Source: Chitinophaga varians
GTDB taxonomy: Bacteria > Bacteroidota > Bacteroidia > Chitinophagales > Chitinophagaceae
Direction: 5' to 3'
Assembly (NCBI RefSeq): GCF_012641275.1
Contig: NZ_JABAIA010000001.1
Location: 2,480,001 to 2,544,000, forward strand
DNA: 64,000 bases
Below the pieces are notes generated by a model. The model made no database searches. It was not told where the DNA came from and saw only the letters and a program-made list of their open reading frames with translations. Positions within the stretch are counted from its first letter, which is position 1. Each line of letters starts with the position of its first letter. Shown here piece after piece: positions 1 through 9,626 of this stretch. The translations under genes were made by a program, and so were the position numbers.

Positions 1-962
1 ATACCAAGACCGTCACCCTGGAGAAACAACTGGAAGAAGGAGACGAAGAAGTGCTCAGCTACGCGATCGCCTATCTGCGGGACGTATTCAAAAGCATCAC
101 CACTGAAATCGTTGTGCCTTTCCCGTTAGAATACCCGGACAGCAGCATTACGGTTACCGTTCCCAAGGGAGGTGACAAAAAGAAGTTACTGGACCTGTCG
201 GAGAAAAACGTGAACTATTTCAAAGAAGAATTATACCGTAAAAAAATACTCCATCTCGAAGGCAAGAGTGACATGGAGCGAAAACAGGTGCTCTATCAAC
301 TGCAGGCCGACCTGGAATTGCCGGTGCTGCCGGAGCACATCGAATGTTTCGATAACTCCAACTTCCAGGGTGCCTATCCCGTATCAGCCTGCGTGGTATT
401 CAAAGACGGCGTGGCGTCCAAAAAAGACTACCGGCATTTTAACATCAAAACAGTACAGGGCATCAACGACTTCGCATCCATGAAAGAAGTGGTGTACCGG
501 CGTTATTCCCGCCTGCTGGCAGAACAACAGCCGTTGCCGCAGCTTGTCATCATTGATGGTGGTAAAGGACAGCTGGGATCAGCCATGGAAAGCATCCGTG
601 AGCTGGACCTGATTGGCAGCATGACCGTTGTGGGCCTGGCAAAAAATGAGGAGGAGATTTTCTTCCCCGGTGATTCAGAAAGTATCAAACTGCCATTCAA
701 CAGTGAAAGCCTGAAGCTGATACGCCGTGTCCGCGATGAGGTACACCGTTTCGGTATCACTTTCCACCGTCAGAAACGCAGCAAGGGCACCTTTAAAAAT
801 GAACTGGAAACCATTAAAGGCATCGGGGAACAAACCGCCACGCAGCTACTGAAAACCTTCCGCTCTGTTGCCAAAATCAAACAACTTACGGAAGAGGACC
901 TGGCGCAGGAAATTGGCGGCGCCAAAGCCAAACTGGTATGGGACCATTTCCATAAAAGCTAA
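1..962 (+). CDS. uvrC: UvrABC excinuclease subunit C, C-terminal part (5' end outside window)
   Basis: UvrC makes the two incisions beside a bulky DNA lesion during nucleotide excision repair. The frame is open from base 3, so the gene enters from the left and only about 319 C-terminal residues are seen; the GIY-YIG nuclease that makes the 3' cut lies outside. The visible part holds the RNase H-like nuclease domain that makes the 5' cut (IECFDNSNFQG and LVIIDGGKGQL carry the expected acidic residues) and a C-terminal helix-hairpin-helix region (ETIKGIGEQTA). The GTG at 51 is internal, not the start. The stop at 960 lies 2 bp from the stop of the convergent DinB-like gene, so the two transcripts meet tail to tail with no spacer. 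Confidence 0.95.
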   Translation, partial: TKTVTLEKQLEEGDEEVLSYAIAYLRDVFKSITTEIVVPFPLEYPDSSITVTVPKGGDKKKLLDLSEKNVNYFKEELYRKKILHLEGKSDMERKQVLYQLQADLELPVLPEHIECFDNSNFQGAYPVSACVVFKDGVASKKDYRHFNIKTVQGINDFASMKEVVYRRYSRLLAEQQPLPQLVIIDGGKGQLGSAMESIRELDLIGSMTVVGLAKNEEEIFFPGDSESIKLPFNSESLKLIRRVRDEVHRFGITFHRQKRSKGTFKNELETIKGIGEQTATQLLKTFRSVAKIKQLTEEDLAQEIGGAKAKLVWDHFHKS

Positions 963-964
963 CG

Positions 965-1567
965 CTATACCGCTTTTCCCACTTTTTGCGGACAACTGCG
1001 GACCATATTTTCCGCCTGCAATACATGCCGGTTGATATGTGCTGTCATAAAGCCGAAGGTATCACCCACCGACAGTTTGATTAAACTGGAGAGGGAGGTA
1101 GCGACCTTTGCCTGCTGTAGATTGATTTTTGACGCCCTGTCCATCAGTGCTTCCATCGTTTCCTGTTGTTGGATAAATTCACTGAGTACCATTCCGGCAT
1201 CGGGTTGTACGGAGGGCAGATGCCCTTTCGGAGATTTCATGCGGGAGCGGAGTTTCCCTTCCGGTGTGGGTTGCATCTGTTTGGTAAACCAGGCGCCCAG
1301 CCAGCTGCTTTTAAACGTTTCCAGCGGCCGGCTGTTGTTTTGTTCCGCGGCGGTGATGGCATTATCTAATGCCGGAAGATAAAACCGGCCATAGGTATTC
1401 AGATGTTCCAGGCACTGAAGCGCGCTCCATTTTCCCGCCTGGGGCGTGTAAGATAATACTTCCACCGGCTGACCACCGAAACGGTCTTCTGCTTTATACT
1501 GCGCTGCCAGGATCTGTCTGCCAAGTTGTTTTAAAAGCACGTTGGTGTTAACGGATGCCATATTCAA
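965..1567 (-). CDS. DinB-like (DinB/YfiT superfamily) protein
   Basis: A 200-residue four-helix-bundle type protein. Histidines fit the metal triad of the DinB/YfiT superfamily: one in LQCLEHLNTYGRF (about residue 57) and two in FGFMTAHINRHVL (about residues 175-180). Members are damage-induced proteins or metal-dependent thiol transferases; the substrate cannot be told from sequence. Two ATGs are possible, at 1567 or 1561. It follows the Crp/Fnr gene on the same strand with a 59 bp gap, but a good -7 element just upstream suggests its own transcript. Confidence 0.75.
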   Translation of the reverse strand: MNMASVNTNVLLKQLGRQILAAQYKAEDRFGGQPVEVLSYTPQAGKWSALQCLEHLNTYGRFYLPALDNAITAAEQNNSRPLETFKSSWLGAWFTKQMQPTPEGKLRSRMKSPKGHLPSVQPDAGMVLSEFIQQQETMEALMDRASKINLQQAKVATSLSSLIKLSVGDTFGFMTAHINRHVLQAENMVRSCPQKVGKAV

Positions 1568-1578
1568 AAGATTTACTG

Positions 1579-1586
1579 CAAAACTA
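1579..1586 (-). promoter_or_regulatory. Candidate -7 promoter element of the DinB-like gene
   Basis: Read on the minus strand this is TAGTTTTG, an exact match to the Bacteroidota sigma-A -7 consensus TAnnTTTG. It lies 12 bp upstream of the first ATG at 1567, implying a very short leader. Confidence 0.5.
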
Positions 1587-1626
1587 CTTTAGGGACCAAC
1601 GGAAAAAGTTGGCGCAGATCAAGATT

Positions 1627-2205
1627 TTACAACTTTACTGATTTCAGCAGCTTGCTGAAAGTGGCCGGGTCTATGCCGAGGTAAGAGGCGAGGTATTTTT
1701 GTGGTATCAGCTGCAATACATGCGGGCTGCGGGTAAGCAGTGTCCTGAATTTCTGCTCGGCGCTATAGGAAAGGATTTCCTTGTGTCGTTCCAGAATGCC
1801 GCCCAGAGCGGCTATGGAACCGAGGCGCACCCATCTGTCGATCAGTGGATATTGCCGGGTAAGGCCGTCAAAATCCGGCCATGACATGCGCAACATACGG
1901 CTGGGCGTCAGCGCTTCAAGGTACCAGGGGGAGGGGCGCTGTAGCTGGAAGGAGTCTATCACTCCCGAGAAGGAGCCGGTATAGGTAAACAGGATGGTCA
2001 CTTCCCGGTCGTCTTCCAGGCTAAACAGCCGTTGCACGCCTTCTTCCACGAAGTAGATATATTTCTCCACTTCGCCGGCAACGGTGACCATGTCCTTTCT
2101 TTTAAAGGTCACCGGGGTCCAGCAGGCAGAAAGTGCCTCCCATTCTTTCTCCGGAAGGGGCATGATACTGAAGGCTGTTTTACGCAGAAGTTCCATGATC
2201 AACAA
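1627..2205 (-). CDS. Crp/Fnr-family transcriptional regulator
   Basis: This 192-residue protein has the Crp/Fnr layout: an N-terminal cyclic-nucleotide-binding type beta barrel (about 10-125, with YFVEEGVQRLF and a GSFSG turn) and a C-terminal helix-turn-helix region (PQKYLASYLGIDPATFSKLLK, about 165-185). No cysteine cluster of the FNR type is visible, so it is not an iron-sulfur sensor. Proteins like this are common solitary regulators in Bacteroidota with unknown ligands. The start MLIMELLRK could also be the second Met. Its target is unknown; the adjacent DinB-like gene is the obvious candidate. Confidence 0.85.
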   Translation of the reverse strand: MLIMELLRKTAFSIMPLPEKEWEALSACWTPVTFKRKDMVTVAGEVEKYIYFVEEGVQRLFSLEDDREVTILFTYTGSFSGVIDSFQLQRPSPWYLEALTPSRMLRMSWPDFDGLTRQYPLIDRWVRLGSIAALGGILERHKEILSYSAEQKFRTLLTRSPHVLQLIPQKYLASYLGIDPATFSKLLKSVKL

Positions 2206-2224
2206 AATACAAATAACTGTGTAT

Positions 2225-2271
2225 AAAAAGCAAAAGACCCGGACGATGCCGGGTCTTTTGCTTTTTATACG
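2225..2271. terminator. Bidirectional rho-independent terminator downstream of gldN
   Basis: A long perfect inverted repeat: the arms AAAAGCAAAAGACCCGG and CCGGGTCTTTTGCTTTT flank a short loop. A-rich and T-rich flanks make it work in either direction. It would end the minus-strand gld operon before the Crp/Fnr gene. Confidence 0.85.
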
Positions 2272-2292
2272 TAAGTACGTAAGACAGATTGA

Positions 2293-3324
2293 TTAGTATT
2301 GCCAGAGGTCCTGTTCCTTATTAAAGATGCGGTCTTTGATGGACTGGCCTTCGAGGAGACGCATCACACCGTCTTTAATGTAGTCTTTGATCTCGCGGTT
2401 ATAGGTATTGTTTTCCTTCACAATATAGCTGCCGAAGAAACGCATCTCGAAGAGGTCTTCCCAGCTGATAGTGGAAGCGTCGTTGTTCTGGTTGTACACA
2501 TCGTACTTGGCCAGGGTTGGACGCAGGTCGGGATAATACACCCAGAACAGGGGGATAGAAGCGCGTACGCTGCCATCTTCGTTCATACGGGACACCATTG
2601 GCGCGATACCGAGGATACGGACTTTCAGGGCTGAAGCTTCTTTGTCGAACACCCATACTTCCTTGATTTTGTACTGTCTGATAGTACGGGGGTCAAAGTC
2701 GTCGCGGGTGGTCACCATTTTCTCTTCGCCGGTTACCGGGTCAATACTGCGTACGGTCCTTTCTTCACCTGCAATCTTATTCTGGATTTCAGAATACGGG
2801 ATGACAGTGGTGAAGCGGTCATCGATAGGGTTGAATGCTTCAACTTCCTTATTCTTGATAGCGTTCAGCAGAATATTAATAAACAGTTGGTTAATGCCAC
2901 TTTCGTCTTCCACGTTGTATTGGAAGGGGAGGTTGATTTTCTCCCGAACATCGATCACCTGCCAGACACGTTTTTCCCAGAAACGGTCATCCTCGCGGAT
3001 GTAGTCGTATACGATAGGAACGCGTTCTCTTGCGAGGTTTCTCTCTACCACACCATCTACGCGCAATGATTTGCGCGGCGTGTCCGATACCGGGGCGGTG
3101 ATACCGTCGGGGCGTTGGGACGCGGCGTTAGGAGCAGGAGGAGGCGGTGTTACAGCATTCCCGGTAGCGGGGTTTACAACCGGCGCGTTCGGGTCTGTCT
3201 GTGGTGCTTCGGTAGCTGTTCTGCGGCGGGTAGTACCACCACGTCTTTGTGCTTCCGCAGCTGTTGCCAGCATTACCAGCAACATCGTACACCAACCAAT
3301 TCTGTTAAATATTACTGCTCGCAT
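2293..3324 (-). CDS. gldN: Gliding motility / type 9 secretion protein GldN
   Basis: A 343-residue protein with an N-terminal signal peptide (about 1-25, ending AEAQ) and a low-complexity Pro/Thr/Ala stretch (about 28-75) before the conserved GldN domain (DDRFWEKRVWQVIDVREKIN onward). GldN is periplasmic and forms a ring with the lipoprotein GldK under the outer membrane in the type 9 secretion system, which exports proteins and drives gliding. Last gene of the gldK-L-M-N operon, 21 bp after gldM, and followed by a strong terminator. Confidence 0.95.
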   Translation of the reverse strand: MRAVIFNRIGWCTMLLVMLATAAEAQRRGGTTRRRTATEAPQTDPNAPVVNPATGNAVTPPPPAPNAASQRPDGITAPVSDTPRKSLRVDGVVERNLARERVPIVYDYIREDDRFWEKRVWQVIDVREKINLPFQYNVEDESGINQLFINILLNAIKNKEVEAFNPIDDRFTTVIPYSEIQNKIAGEERTVRSIDPVTGEEKMVTTRDDFDPRTIRQYKIKEVWVFDKEASALKVRILGIAPMVSRMNEDGSVRASIPLFWVYYPDLRPTLAKYDVYNQNNDASTISWEDLFEMRFFGSYIVKENNTYNREIKDYIKDGVMRLLEGQSIKDRIFNKEQDLWQY

Positions 3325-3345
3325 ATTTCAGTAATTTATGACCTG

Positions 3346-4887
3346 TTAATTTAATTTGAATATTGTGCTGGGCATTGTACGTACAATGCCATCAGGGCCT
3401 TTTACTTTTACGTTTTCGAAGTATACTTCATCACCCGGGCGCAGTGCACGGATAGAAGCGGCTACGTTGTTAGGGAAATAAGCGGAGTTGGCCTCACCTT
3501 CCTGGTATTCTTTGCCTTTGGCAGATACACCGATACGGTAACCTACTACGTCATATTTCACACCTTCGAATTCGAAGTCTTCCAGAGCAGCAGCGAGGCC
3601 CAGCTGAACTTTGAAGTCAGCGGCTTTCATGCTGCCACCTTTGTTAAATCCTACTTTCAGAACAGGGTCCGGAACACGTTTTACACGGAATTCTTTCTGG
3701 CCCAGCTGTTTTACTTTACCATCGATGTTGGCTACTACGTTGATCACCGCTTTACCAGGCTGGCTAACGGTTACAGTGTATTCACCGGAGCCGCGTTTGG
3801 TAATGGTGCCACCATTGATGGAAGCAGACACTGCTTCAGCAGGTACACCTGCAGCAGAGATGGAGATCGGGTTCTGCAGACCAATGTACAGTACGTTCAT
3901 TTTGTCGGCAGAGATGGAAGTAGTAGAAGCACCTACGTTATAGCTTTCAGTGAAAGACTGTGTGATAGGTTCGCCACCAGCAGGGTTAGGCAGGGTGATA
4001 GTACCGGAGATGGTTTTCTCACCGAGGCCGCTCACCGGCAGGGAGTAGGTAGCCAGACCTTCAGTAGCAGTAATCGTTTGACCGTTAACTGTGATAGTTG
4101 GGTTTACGGTAGTGCTATAGGCGCCTACTGCGATTTGAGCAGTCAGCGTTTGGCCTGACATCAGGTTTTTAGAGTTCAGGGAGATGAACGGCCTGATTTT
4201 ATCAAACTTAAAGTCTTTCGCATTGATCTGACGATACAGGTCGTCGATGATGGCAGACTCAGAGTTTTTGATATCGTTCTGGAATTTACCCAGGATGGTT
4301 ACCGCAGCGATGGTAGGAACCATGTTGAAGTGGTAGGTAGTCCATGTTTTAGGACCGGTACCATGATCGTCGCCGCCGGATTTTCCCACTTCGATTTTCA
4401 GAGGTAAAGTTTTTGCAAATTTAGCCTGGTCTTTAGGTTCTACGAAAGTAAGCAACTGTTTGCGCAGGGCTATCAGTTTGGCTTCCAGTTCAGGGCCTTT
4501 TTTCATGTTCTCCATCACGCGGGTAGGAGCGTCCAGGTCGGATTTGGATTTGATTTCGCCTGTTTCGTCTTTACCACCGCTTTCGGTGATGATGAGATTT
4601 TTTAAGCTTTCCACGTAGTTGTATGCTTCAGCGGAGGCTTTTTTTACTTCTTCAGCTTTAGCTTTCAGCGGACCAACTTTCTCGGCGTTATCTTTCATTT
4701 GCTCCACAAACTGCTGATAAATGAAGTTGTTTTTATCAGTGAGGGCGCCGTTTGAAGTAACGATAGAGTTATTTACAATATTAAAAGCGTTTAGTATTTC
4801 AGCAGAGACGTTCAACGCGAGCATGGCCGTTAAGACCAGGTACATAATGTTGATCATCTTCTGCCTGGGATCTTTAGGTAGTGCCAT
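3346..4887 (-). CDS. gldM: Gliding motility / type 9 secretion motor protein GldM
   Basis: A 513-residue protein with a short cytoplasmic start, one transmembrane helix (about 12-32, MYLVLTAMLALNVSAEIL) and a large periplasmic part. This holds a helical N-terminal domain followed by beta-rich repeats, as in known GldM structures. GldM pairs with GldL to form the proton-driven motor that spans the periplasm and contacts the GldK/GldN ring. Length and gene position fit the family. The gap to gldL is 48 bp. Confidence 0.95.
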   Translation of the reverse strand: MALPKDPRQKMINIMYLVLTAMLALNVSAEILNAFNIVNNSIVTSNGALTDKNNFIYQQFVEQMKDNAEKVGPLKAKAEEVKKASAEAYNYVESLKNLIITESGGKDETGEIKSKSDLDAPTRVMENMKKGPELEAKLIALRKQLLTFVEPKDQAKFAKTLPLKIEVGKSGGDDHGTGPKTWTTYHFNMVPTIAAVTILGKFQNDIKNSESAIIDDLYRQINAKDFKFDKIRPFISLNSKNLMSGQTLTAQIAVGAYSTTVNPTITVNGQTITATEGLATYSLPVSGLGEKTISGTITLPNPAGGEPITQSFTESYNVGASTTSISADKMNVLYIGLQNPISISAAGVPAEAVSASINGGTITKRGSGEYTVTVSQPGKAVINVVANIDGKVKQLGQKEFRVKRVPDPVLKVGFNKGGSMKAADFKVQLGLAAALEDFEFEGVKYDVVGYRIGVSAKGKEYQEGEANSAYFPNNVAASIRALRPGDEVYFENVKVKGPDGIVRTMPSTIFKLN

Positions 4888-4935
4888 AGTTCTTTAGCAG
4901 ATTTAATGAATGGTTTATTAAACTATAAGCAATAC

Positions 4936-5682
4936 TTATCTGGTTCCGCTCATGGCAGTCAGCATGTTGCCATAAACAGTATTGAGGTTGCTAAGGTTTT
5001 TGGCCAGCATGGTGATCTGCTCCTGAGTCTTCTTAGCATCATCAACACTACCACTCATAGCGGAAGCAGCTTTGTTCAGGTTGCTGTAGAAGTTGTTCAT
5101 CGCTTTCAGGTGGTTGTTGGTGTCTTGCAGTTCCAGTTCGTAGATAGCGTTGAGGGAAGCCAGGTTTTTGGTCATGCCCTGCATCTGTTCGTGGAAGCTT
5201 CTGGTAGACTCAGAGGCGCTATTGAAGGAAGATACTGCGGAAGCAGCAGTAGTGTAGGCGTTAGCCACATTACCGATAGCAGCGGCAGCTTCTCTTGTTT
5301 TCTGGGTGTAGTCACCGGTAGCAGCTACCACGTCGCTGATATCTCTCATTTTATCAACGGTAGTGCCCAGTTTCTGGAAGTTTTCGCTCAGGCGTTGCAG
5401 ATTGGCAGGCGTGATGTCTGCTTCCTGCAGCATTTTGTCGAGACCAGCAACAGCAGGGCTGCCGGCAACGGCTACTACCTGGCCTTCAGCATGGGAGGCA
5501 CCGGAGTCAGGAACGAAAGCATATACAAAGAAGATGAGCGCTTCAGTGCTCAGACCTAAAATCAAAGCGATATCCGCTCCCCGCCAGTGTTGCAGTTTAA
5601 ATAACGCTCCGATAATTACAACAGAAGCGGCAATACATACGAAAAAGTTCAGCCATTTAGCTTTGTTAGGATTCATAGCCAT
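4936..5682 (-). CDS. gldL: Gliding motility / type 9 secretion motor protein GldL
   Basis: A 248-residue protein with two N-terminal transmembrane helices (about 10-30 and 38-57) and a long cytoplasmic helical tail. The second helix contains Glu47 (LGLSTEALIFF), the position of the glutamate known to be needed for proton-motive force use in Flavobacterium johnsoniae GldL; Lys29 in helix 1 is also conserved. It forms a pentamer around two GldM helices. Two closely spaced ATGs (5682 and 5676) are possible starts. Confidence 0.95.
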   Translation of the reverse strand: MAMNPNKAKWLNFFVCIAASVVIIGALFKLQHWRGADIALILGLSTEALIFFVYAFVPDSGASHAEGQVVAVAGSPAVAGLDKMLQEADITPANLQRLSENFQKLGTTVDKMRDISDVVAATGDYTQKTREAAAAIGNVANAYTTAASAVSSFNSASESTRSFHEQMQGMTKNLASLNAIYELELQDTNNHLKAMNNFYSNLNKAASAMSGSVDDAKKTQEQITMLAKNLSNLNTVYGNMLTAMSGTR

Positions 5683-5811
5683 AGGTTAAAATTTACTGGT
5701 TAAAGTGATAAGTGTTAAAGTTCTCTGTATGGAATAGTTATTTCTCCGTGATTTGCTTAATGTGTGCATAAATAAAGGCTTTTCTGGTTTAACGGATCAG
5801 CAATTATCTAA

Positions 5812-7080
5812 TTATCTGTGTTTGGCCCTTCTGCTCAATGCGATCGTACATCTGAAACCTACATACGATTTAGCACTATCCTGATATTCATATGTTCTGG
5901 TACCTGTTTGCAGGAAGTATCCCACATCTTTCCAGGAGCCGCCTCTGATGGCTTTACGCTTCATTTTCAAAGGCGCATCGTCTGGCACGTCCATTCTGAG
6001 ATAAGGGTTCATATCGGACGTAAATGAATAGGCGTTTTCATAGAAGATGTCAGCAGTCCATTCCGCTACGTTACCGGCCATGCAATACAGACCGTAATCG
6101 TTGGGCCAGTAAGCATCGGCGCGTACGGTGTAGAAACCGCCGTCTTCCGGATAGTTACCGCGGCCAGGTTTGAAGTTGGCCAGCAGACAGCCTTTTTTAT
6201 TGCGGATATAGTAACCACCCCAGGGATAAGGTGTTTGCTCTCTGCCGCCACGGGCAGCATATTCCCACTGTGCTTCAGAAGGCAGCTGGAATTTATCTTC
6301 CGTGAATAATTTTTTAGAGTTGCGGTAATCTTCCCAGAATTTACTTCTCCATTCGCAGAAAGCGGTTGCCTGGTGCCAGTTAACGCCTACTACCGGATAG
6401 TTGTCGAATGCCGGATGCCAGAAGTACATACGGGTCATCGGTTCGTTATACGCATAGGAGAAGTCCCTGATCCAGCACAGCGTGTCCGGATAAATAGGCA
6501 CGTCTTTCTTAACGATGAACGTAGAACGAGGCTTGCCGAAGTTCTCCCTCAGCTTGGCTTTGTCCCAGTTGAACGTTTCCTGGTGATAAACCAGCTTTCC
6601 AACGTCCACGTCCTTGCGGCCGTACAGACGGTCAGCTTCTGTGTATATCATCGCGTCCAGTTTTTCCACTGTCGCTTTGTCTTTCCAGTTGATCTTCTGC
6701 TTCCAGTCGATGATGTCATGTCCATCATCCTGTTTAACATGGCCTAACAGAATGTGGGCGATAGAGTCCTGGACCCATTGCACAAACTGGCGGTACTCGT
6801 TGTTCGTAATCTCCGTGGCATCCATATAGAAGCCGGAAATAGAGATAGACTTGTTACGCGCTGTGTAGGCATAGTTCACATCCTCATCGCTGGGGCCCAT
6901 GTGAAATGTTCCCGCGGGAACATAAACCATCCCATAGGGTACAGGGGGGGTGTACTTTGGTCTGGGGCTTACGCCGATCAGTTGCCCTTGTGCGTTTTTG
7001 GGGCCTTTACTACCGCCACAGCTGGCCAGCAGGGAAACCAGCAAAAGTGCCAACAGACCTCTTAAATAATTAAGCTTCAT
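5812..7080 (-). CDS. gldK: Gliding motility lipoprotein GldK
   Basis: A lipoprotein of about 422 residues with a formylglycine-generating-enzyme-like (SUMF1) fold, the outer-membrane-anchored partner of GldN in the type 9 secretion ring. The start is set at 7080 because it gives a clean lipoprotein signal, MKLNYLRGLLALLLVSLLAS followed by Cys. The frame stays open to an ATG at 7170, which would put 30 extra residues before the signal. SUMF1 features: GTFHMGPSDEDV, ATEITNNEYRQFV, QLPSEAQWEYAARGG and GNVAEWTADIF. First gene of the gld operon; the promoter lies about 110 bp upstream. Confidence 0.93.
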   Translation of the reverse strand: MKLNYLRGLLALLLVSLLASCGGSKGPKNAQGQLIGVSPRPKYTPPVPYGMVYVPAGTFHMGPSDEDVNYAYTARNKSISISGFYMDATEITNNEYRQFVQWVQDSIAHILLGHVKQDDGHDIIDWKQKINWKDKATVEKLDAMIYTEADRLYGRKDVDVGKLVYHQETFNWDKAKLRENFGKPRSTFIVKKDVPIYPDTLCWIRDFSYAYNEPMTRMYFWHPAFDNYPVVGVNWHQATAFCEWRSKFWEDYRNSKKLFTEDKFQLPSEAQWEYAARGGREQTPYPWGGYYIRNKKGCLLANFKPGRGNYPEDGGFYTVRADAYWPNDYGLYCMAGNVAEWTADIFYENAYSFTSDMNPYLRMDVPDDAPLKMKRKAIRGGSWKDVGYFLQTGTRTYEYQDSAKSYVGFRCTIALSRRAKHR

Positions 7081-7194
7081 AAGGGTAGCTTTCATCAGAA
7101 TATGTTTTTCTATAACCAGCCTGGTGTTTTTTGCCTGAATGCTAGGGAACACATTTCTCATATTTATCACCCGCTTTGTTTATATGAAAGATAG

Positions 7195-7202
7195 CAAATG
7201 TA
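7195..7202 (-). promoter_or_regulatory. Candidate promoter (-7 element) of the gldKLMN operon
   Basis: The minus strand reads TACATTTG (consensus TAnnTTTG), with GTTGAC about 21 bp further upstream as a possible -33 element. Transcription would begin near 7188, leaving a leader of roughly 110 nt before the preferred gldK start. Confidence 0.6.
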
Positions 7203-7361
7203 ATAATAAAATTTAATTTGTAGTCAACTTTTACACAACTTTTTCAATTCCACATACGTCGGTTCGGTAACTAATTTAAACGTATTTTTTAACATTTTAT
7301 TATATCACCGGTCCAACATTTATTTTACATAAACCACCCTTATAACGGGCAAGTTACATAA

Positions 7362-9407
7362 TTATTCTATTAAATTAATAATTTCTTGTATATAAAACAC
7401 TGGCTTAATACAATGGTAATCCTTGCATAAATATACTAATGTATCGTTTTCCCGGTATCTGTCCTGCAACAGCGGAATTTCCGGCTGATTTTTTTCCGAG
7501 CCGATTAAAATCCGGAAAGGGATAAACCAGTTGCCCGCCTCCTGCATCCGCACACGGAAATCTTTTCCTACAACCGCTATTTCAGGAGTGCCTTTTACCA
7601 GCTGCAATAACTGGCTCGCCCACACGCCGAAAGAAGTAGGGTACCGGACCACCGTCTGGGCAATACCTGCCAAAGCCGCTACGGCCTTGTTTCCCCAATC
7701 TTTATTATCGAAAACAATCGAAAGATACCAAAGGTTCTGCACCATTATGGCATTACCACTGGGCACTGCCCCGTCATACACCTCTTTCTTCCGCACAATC
7801 ACATCATTCTGCCCGTCGATGGTATAGTAAAAAAGATGACCACCATCCCCAAAATGATCGTTCACAAAAGCCGTGATATCATGCGCCTGGTACAGATAAC
7901 GGGTATCACCGGTGATTTCCTGCAGGGCGATCAGCGCCCGTATTAGGCAGGCATAATCGTCCAGGAAAGCAGGGTATTTGGCCTGTCCGTTTTTCCAGGT
8001 ATGAAAAAACGCCTGTGTACCATCGTTTTGCCGGAAATTGGCCAGCAGGAAATCCATATTGCGTACCGCCATCTGCCGGTAGGTTTCATCGCCCAGTGCC
8101 GCAAAAGCACGGCAGCAGGCATGTACCATCAGGGCATTCCAGCCCAACAGCGCCTTATCGTCCAGCCCCGGACGGACACGACTGGCACGTACCGCCAGCA
8201 GCTTCTCCCGGCAGCCTTTCAGCATAGCGCCCAATACTGCCGGATCATAGCCTCTTTCAGCGGCAAACTGCTCCAGCGGCTGTTGTATCCATAATATATT
8301 CTGCTCTTCCCAGTTGCCATGCTCCGTCACATCATAAAACTCACAGAAAGGGCCTGCCTGTTCTCCCAGCACATGGTGTATCTCCGCTTTGCTCCAGGTA
8401 TAAAATTTCCCTTCCACCCCTTCAGAATCCGCGTCCAGTGCAGCATAGAAACCACCCTCCGGCGATGTCATCTCCCGGGTAATAAAAGCCAGGGTATCTT
8501 TTATAGTCTGTGCATATACATTGTTACGGGTCAATTGCCACGCATCACACAACACATCTATCAGCAAAGCATTGTCGTACAACATCTTCTCGAAATGGGG
8601 CGCAAGCCATTTCTCATCAGTGGAATAACGGGCAAAACCGCCGCCCAGCTGATCATACAAGCCACCCTGCAACATTTTGTCCAGCGACAACAACGCCTGC
8701 TGCAGCGCTTCGGGATGCTTAAACGCATGGTGGTACCGCAGCAAGTACGCAATGGTAAAAGTCTGCGGGAACTTAGGCGCCCGGCCAAAACCGCCCCATA
8801 CCGTGTCTGCCTGCCGCAGCATGTTTTCACAGATGGTATCACATTGCTGGCGGGTAAACAGCTCCTCCCTTGGTATATTGAAGTTCACACCGGCATCAAG
8901 CCCAAACTGGCTCGACTGGTCAATATGTTGTGTCAGATTATCCGCCTGTGTTTCGATGTCTTCCCGTTTGTTGGCAAAAGCATCTGCCAGCGACAACAGC
9001 ACATCTTTCCACGACGGCCGGTTGTAAGCCTTTACCGGCGGGAAATAGGTACCGCCGTAAAACGGCTTTTTATCAGGCGTAAGAAATACGTTCAGCGGCC
9101 AGCCGCCGGCGCCCGTCATGGCCTGCACCGCATCCATATAGATATGGTCCAGGTCCGGCCTTTCCTCCCTGTCTATCTTGATATTGATGAAATACGTATT
9201 CATGATGTCAGCGGTTGCTGCATCCTCAAAGCTTTCCCGCTCCATCACATGACACCAGTGACAAGCGGCGTACCCTATACTCACCAGAATAGGCTTGTCT
9301 TCCGTTCTGGCCCGCTCCAGTGCCTCTTCTCCCCAGGGATACCACTCCACCGGGTTATGCGCGTGCTGCAATAAATAAGGACTGGTTTCGCCCGCAAGTT
9401 TATTCAT
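7362..9407 (-). CDS. Thioredoxin-domain protein, YyaL/SSP411 (DUF255) family
   Basis: A 681-residue protein of the widespread family that joins an N-terminal thioredoxin-like domain (about 1-160) to a six-hairpin-type alpha/alpha barrel (about 200-600). The start [20 protein letters not shown] is characteristic. The thioredoxin-like site reads [16 protein letters not shown], a CxxC pair. The second domain resembles N-acylglucosamine 2-epimerase-type barrels (for example [16 protein letters not shown]). The biochemical role is not established. Full length; monocistronic by position. Confidence 0.9.
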   Translation of the reverse strand: MNKLAGETSPYLLQHAHNPVEWYPWGEEALERARTEDKPILVSIGYAACHWCHVMERESFEDAATADIMNTYFINIKIDREERPDLDHIYMDAVQAMTGAGGWPLNVFLTPDKKPFYGGTYFPPVKAYNRPSWKDVLLSLADAFANKREDIETQADNLTQHIDQSSQFGLDAGVNFNIPREELFTRQQCDTICENMLRQADTVWGGFGRAPKFPQTFTIAYLLRYHHAFKHPEALQQALLSLDKMLQGGLYDQLGGGFARYSTDEKWLAPHFEKMLYDNALLIDVLCDAWQLTRNNVYAQTIKDTLAFITREMTSPEGGFYAALDADSEGVEGKFYTWSKAEIHHVLGEQAGPFCEFYDVTEHGNWEEQNILWIQQPLEQFAAERGYDPAVLGAMLKGCREKLLAVRASRVRPGLDDKALLGWNALMVHACCRAFAALGDETYRQMAVRNMDFLLANFRQNDGTQAFFHTWKNGQAKYPAFLDDYACLIRALIALQEITGDTRYLYQAHDITAFVNDHFGDGGHLFYYTIDGQNDVIVRKKEVYDGAVPSGNAIMVQNLWYLSIVFDNKDWGNKAVAALAGIAQTVVRYPTSFGVWASQLLQLVKGTPEIAVVGKDFRVRMQEAGNWFIPFRILIGSEKNQPEIPLLQDRYRENDTLVYLCKDYHCIKPVFYIQEIINLIE

Positions 9408-9571
9408 GGAATCCGCTTAAATAATTGAAACTGGGATAGTTTTGATTGATAACGATACACGCTACAAGAATAAAAAGATTTTGACAGAATTACCAGTTCC
9501 TGAAAAGATTTTTTGAGGAGATAATAACAACCGGAGAAAACTGCTGCTGCGACCGCTTAGCAGTAACAAAG

Positions 9572-9595
9572 CAGGGATGGCTACTGCCATCCCTG
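9572..9595 (-). terminator. Hairpin terminator after hemD
   Basis: Perfect 10 bp arms CAGGGATGGC and GCCATCCCTG around a 4-base loop, 30 bp beyond the hemD stop on the minus strand. It is followed by a modest T-rich run (CTTTGTTAC). Confidence 0.6.
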
Positions 9596-9626
9596 GTAAA
9601 CTATTTATGCGACACACATTATTCGC

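Noticed and set aside
7081..7170. Longer GldK start at 7170
   Set aside because: It would bury the lipoprotein signal behind 30 residues; a start at 7080 gives a normal signal and Cys.
8319..9374. Open frame of 351 codons on the plus strand
   Set aside because: Lies opposite the well-supported thioredoxin-domain gene and has no domain, start context or promoter.
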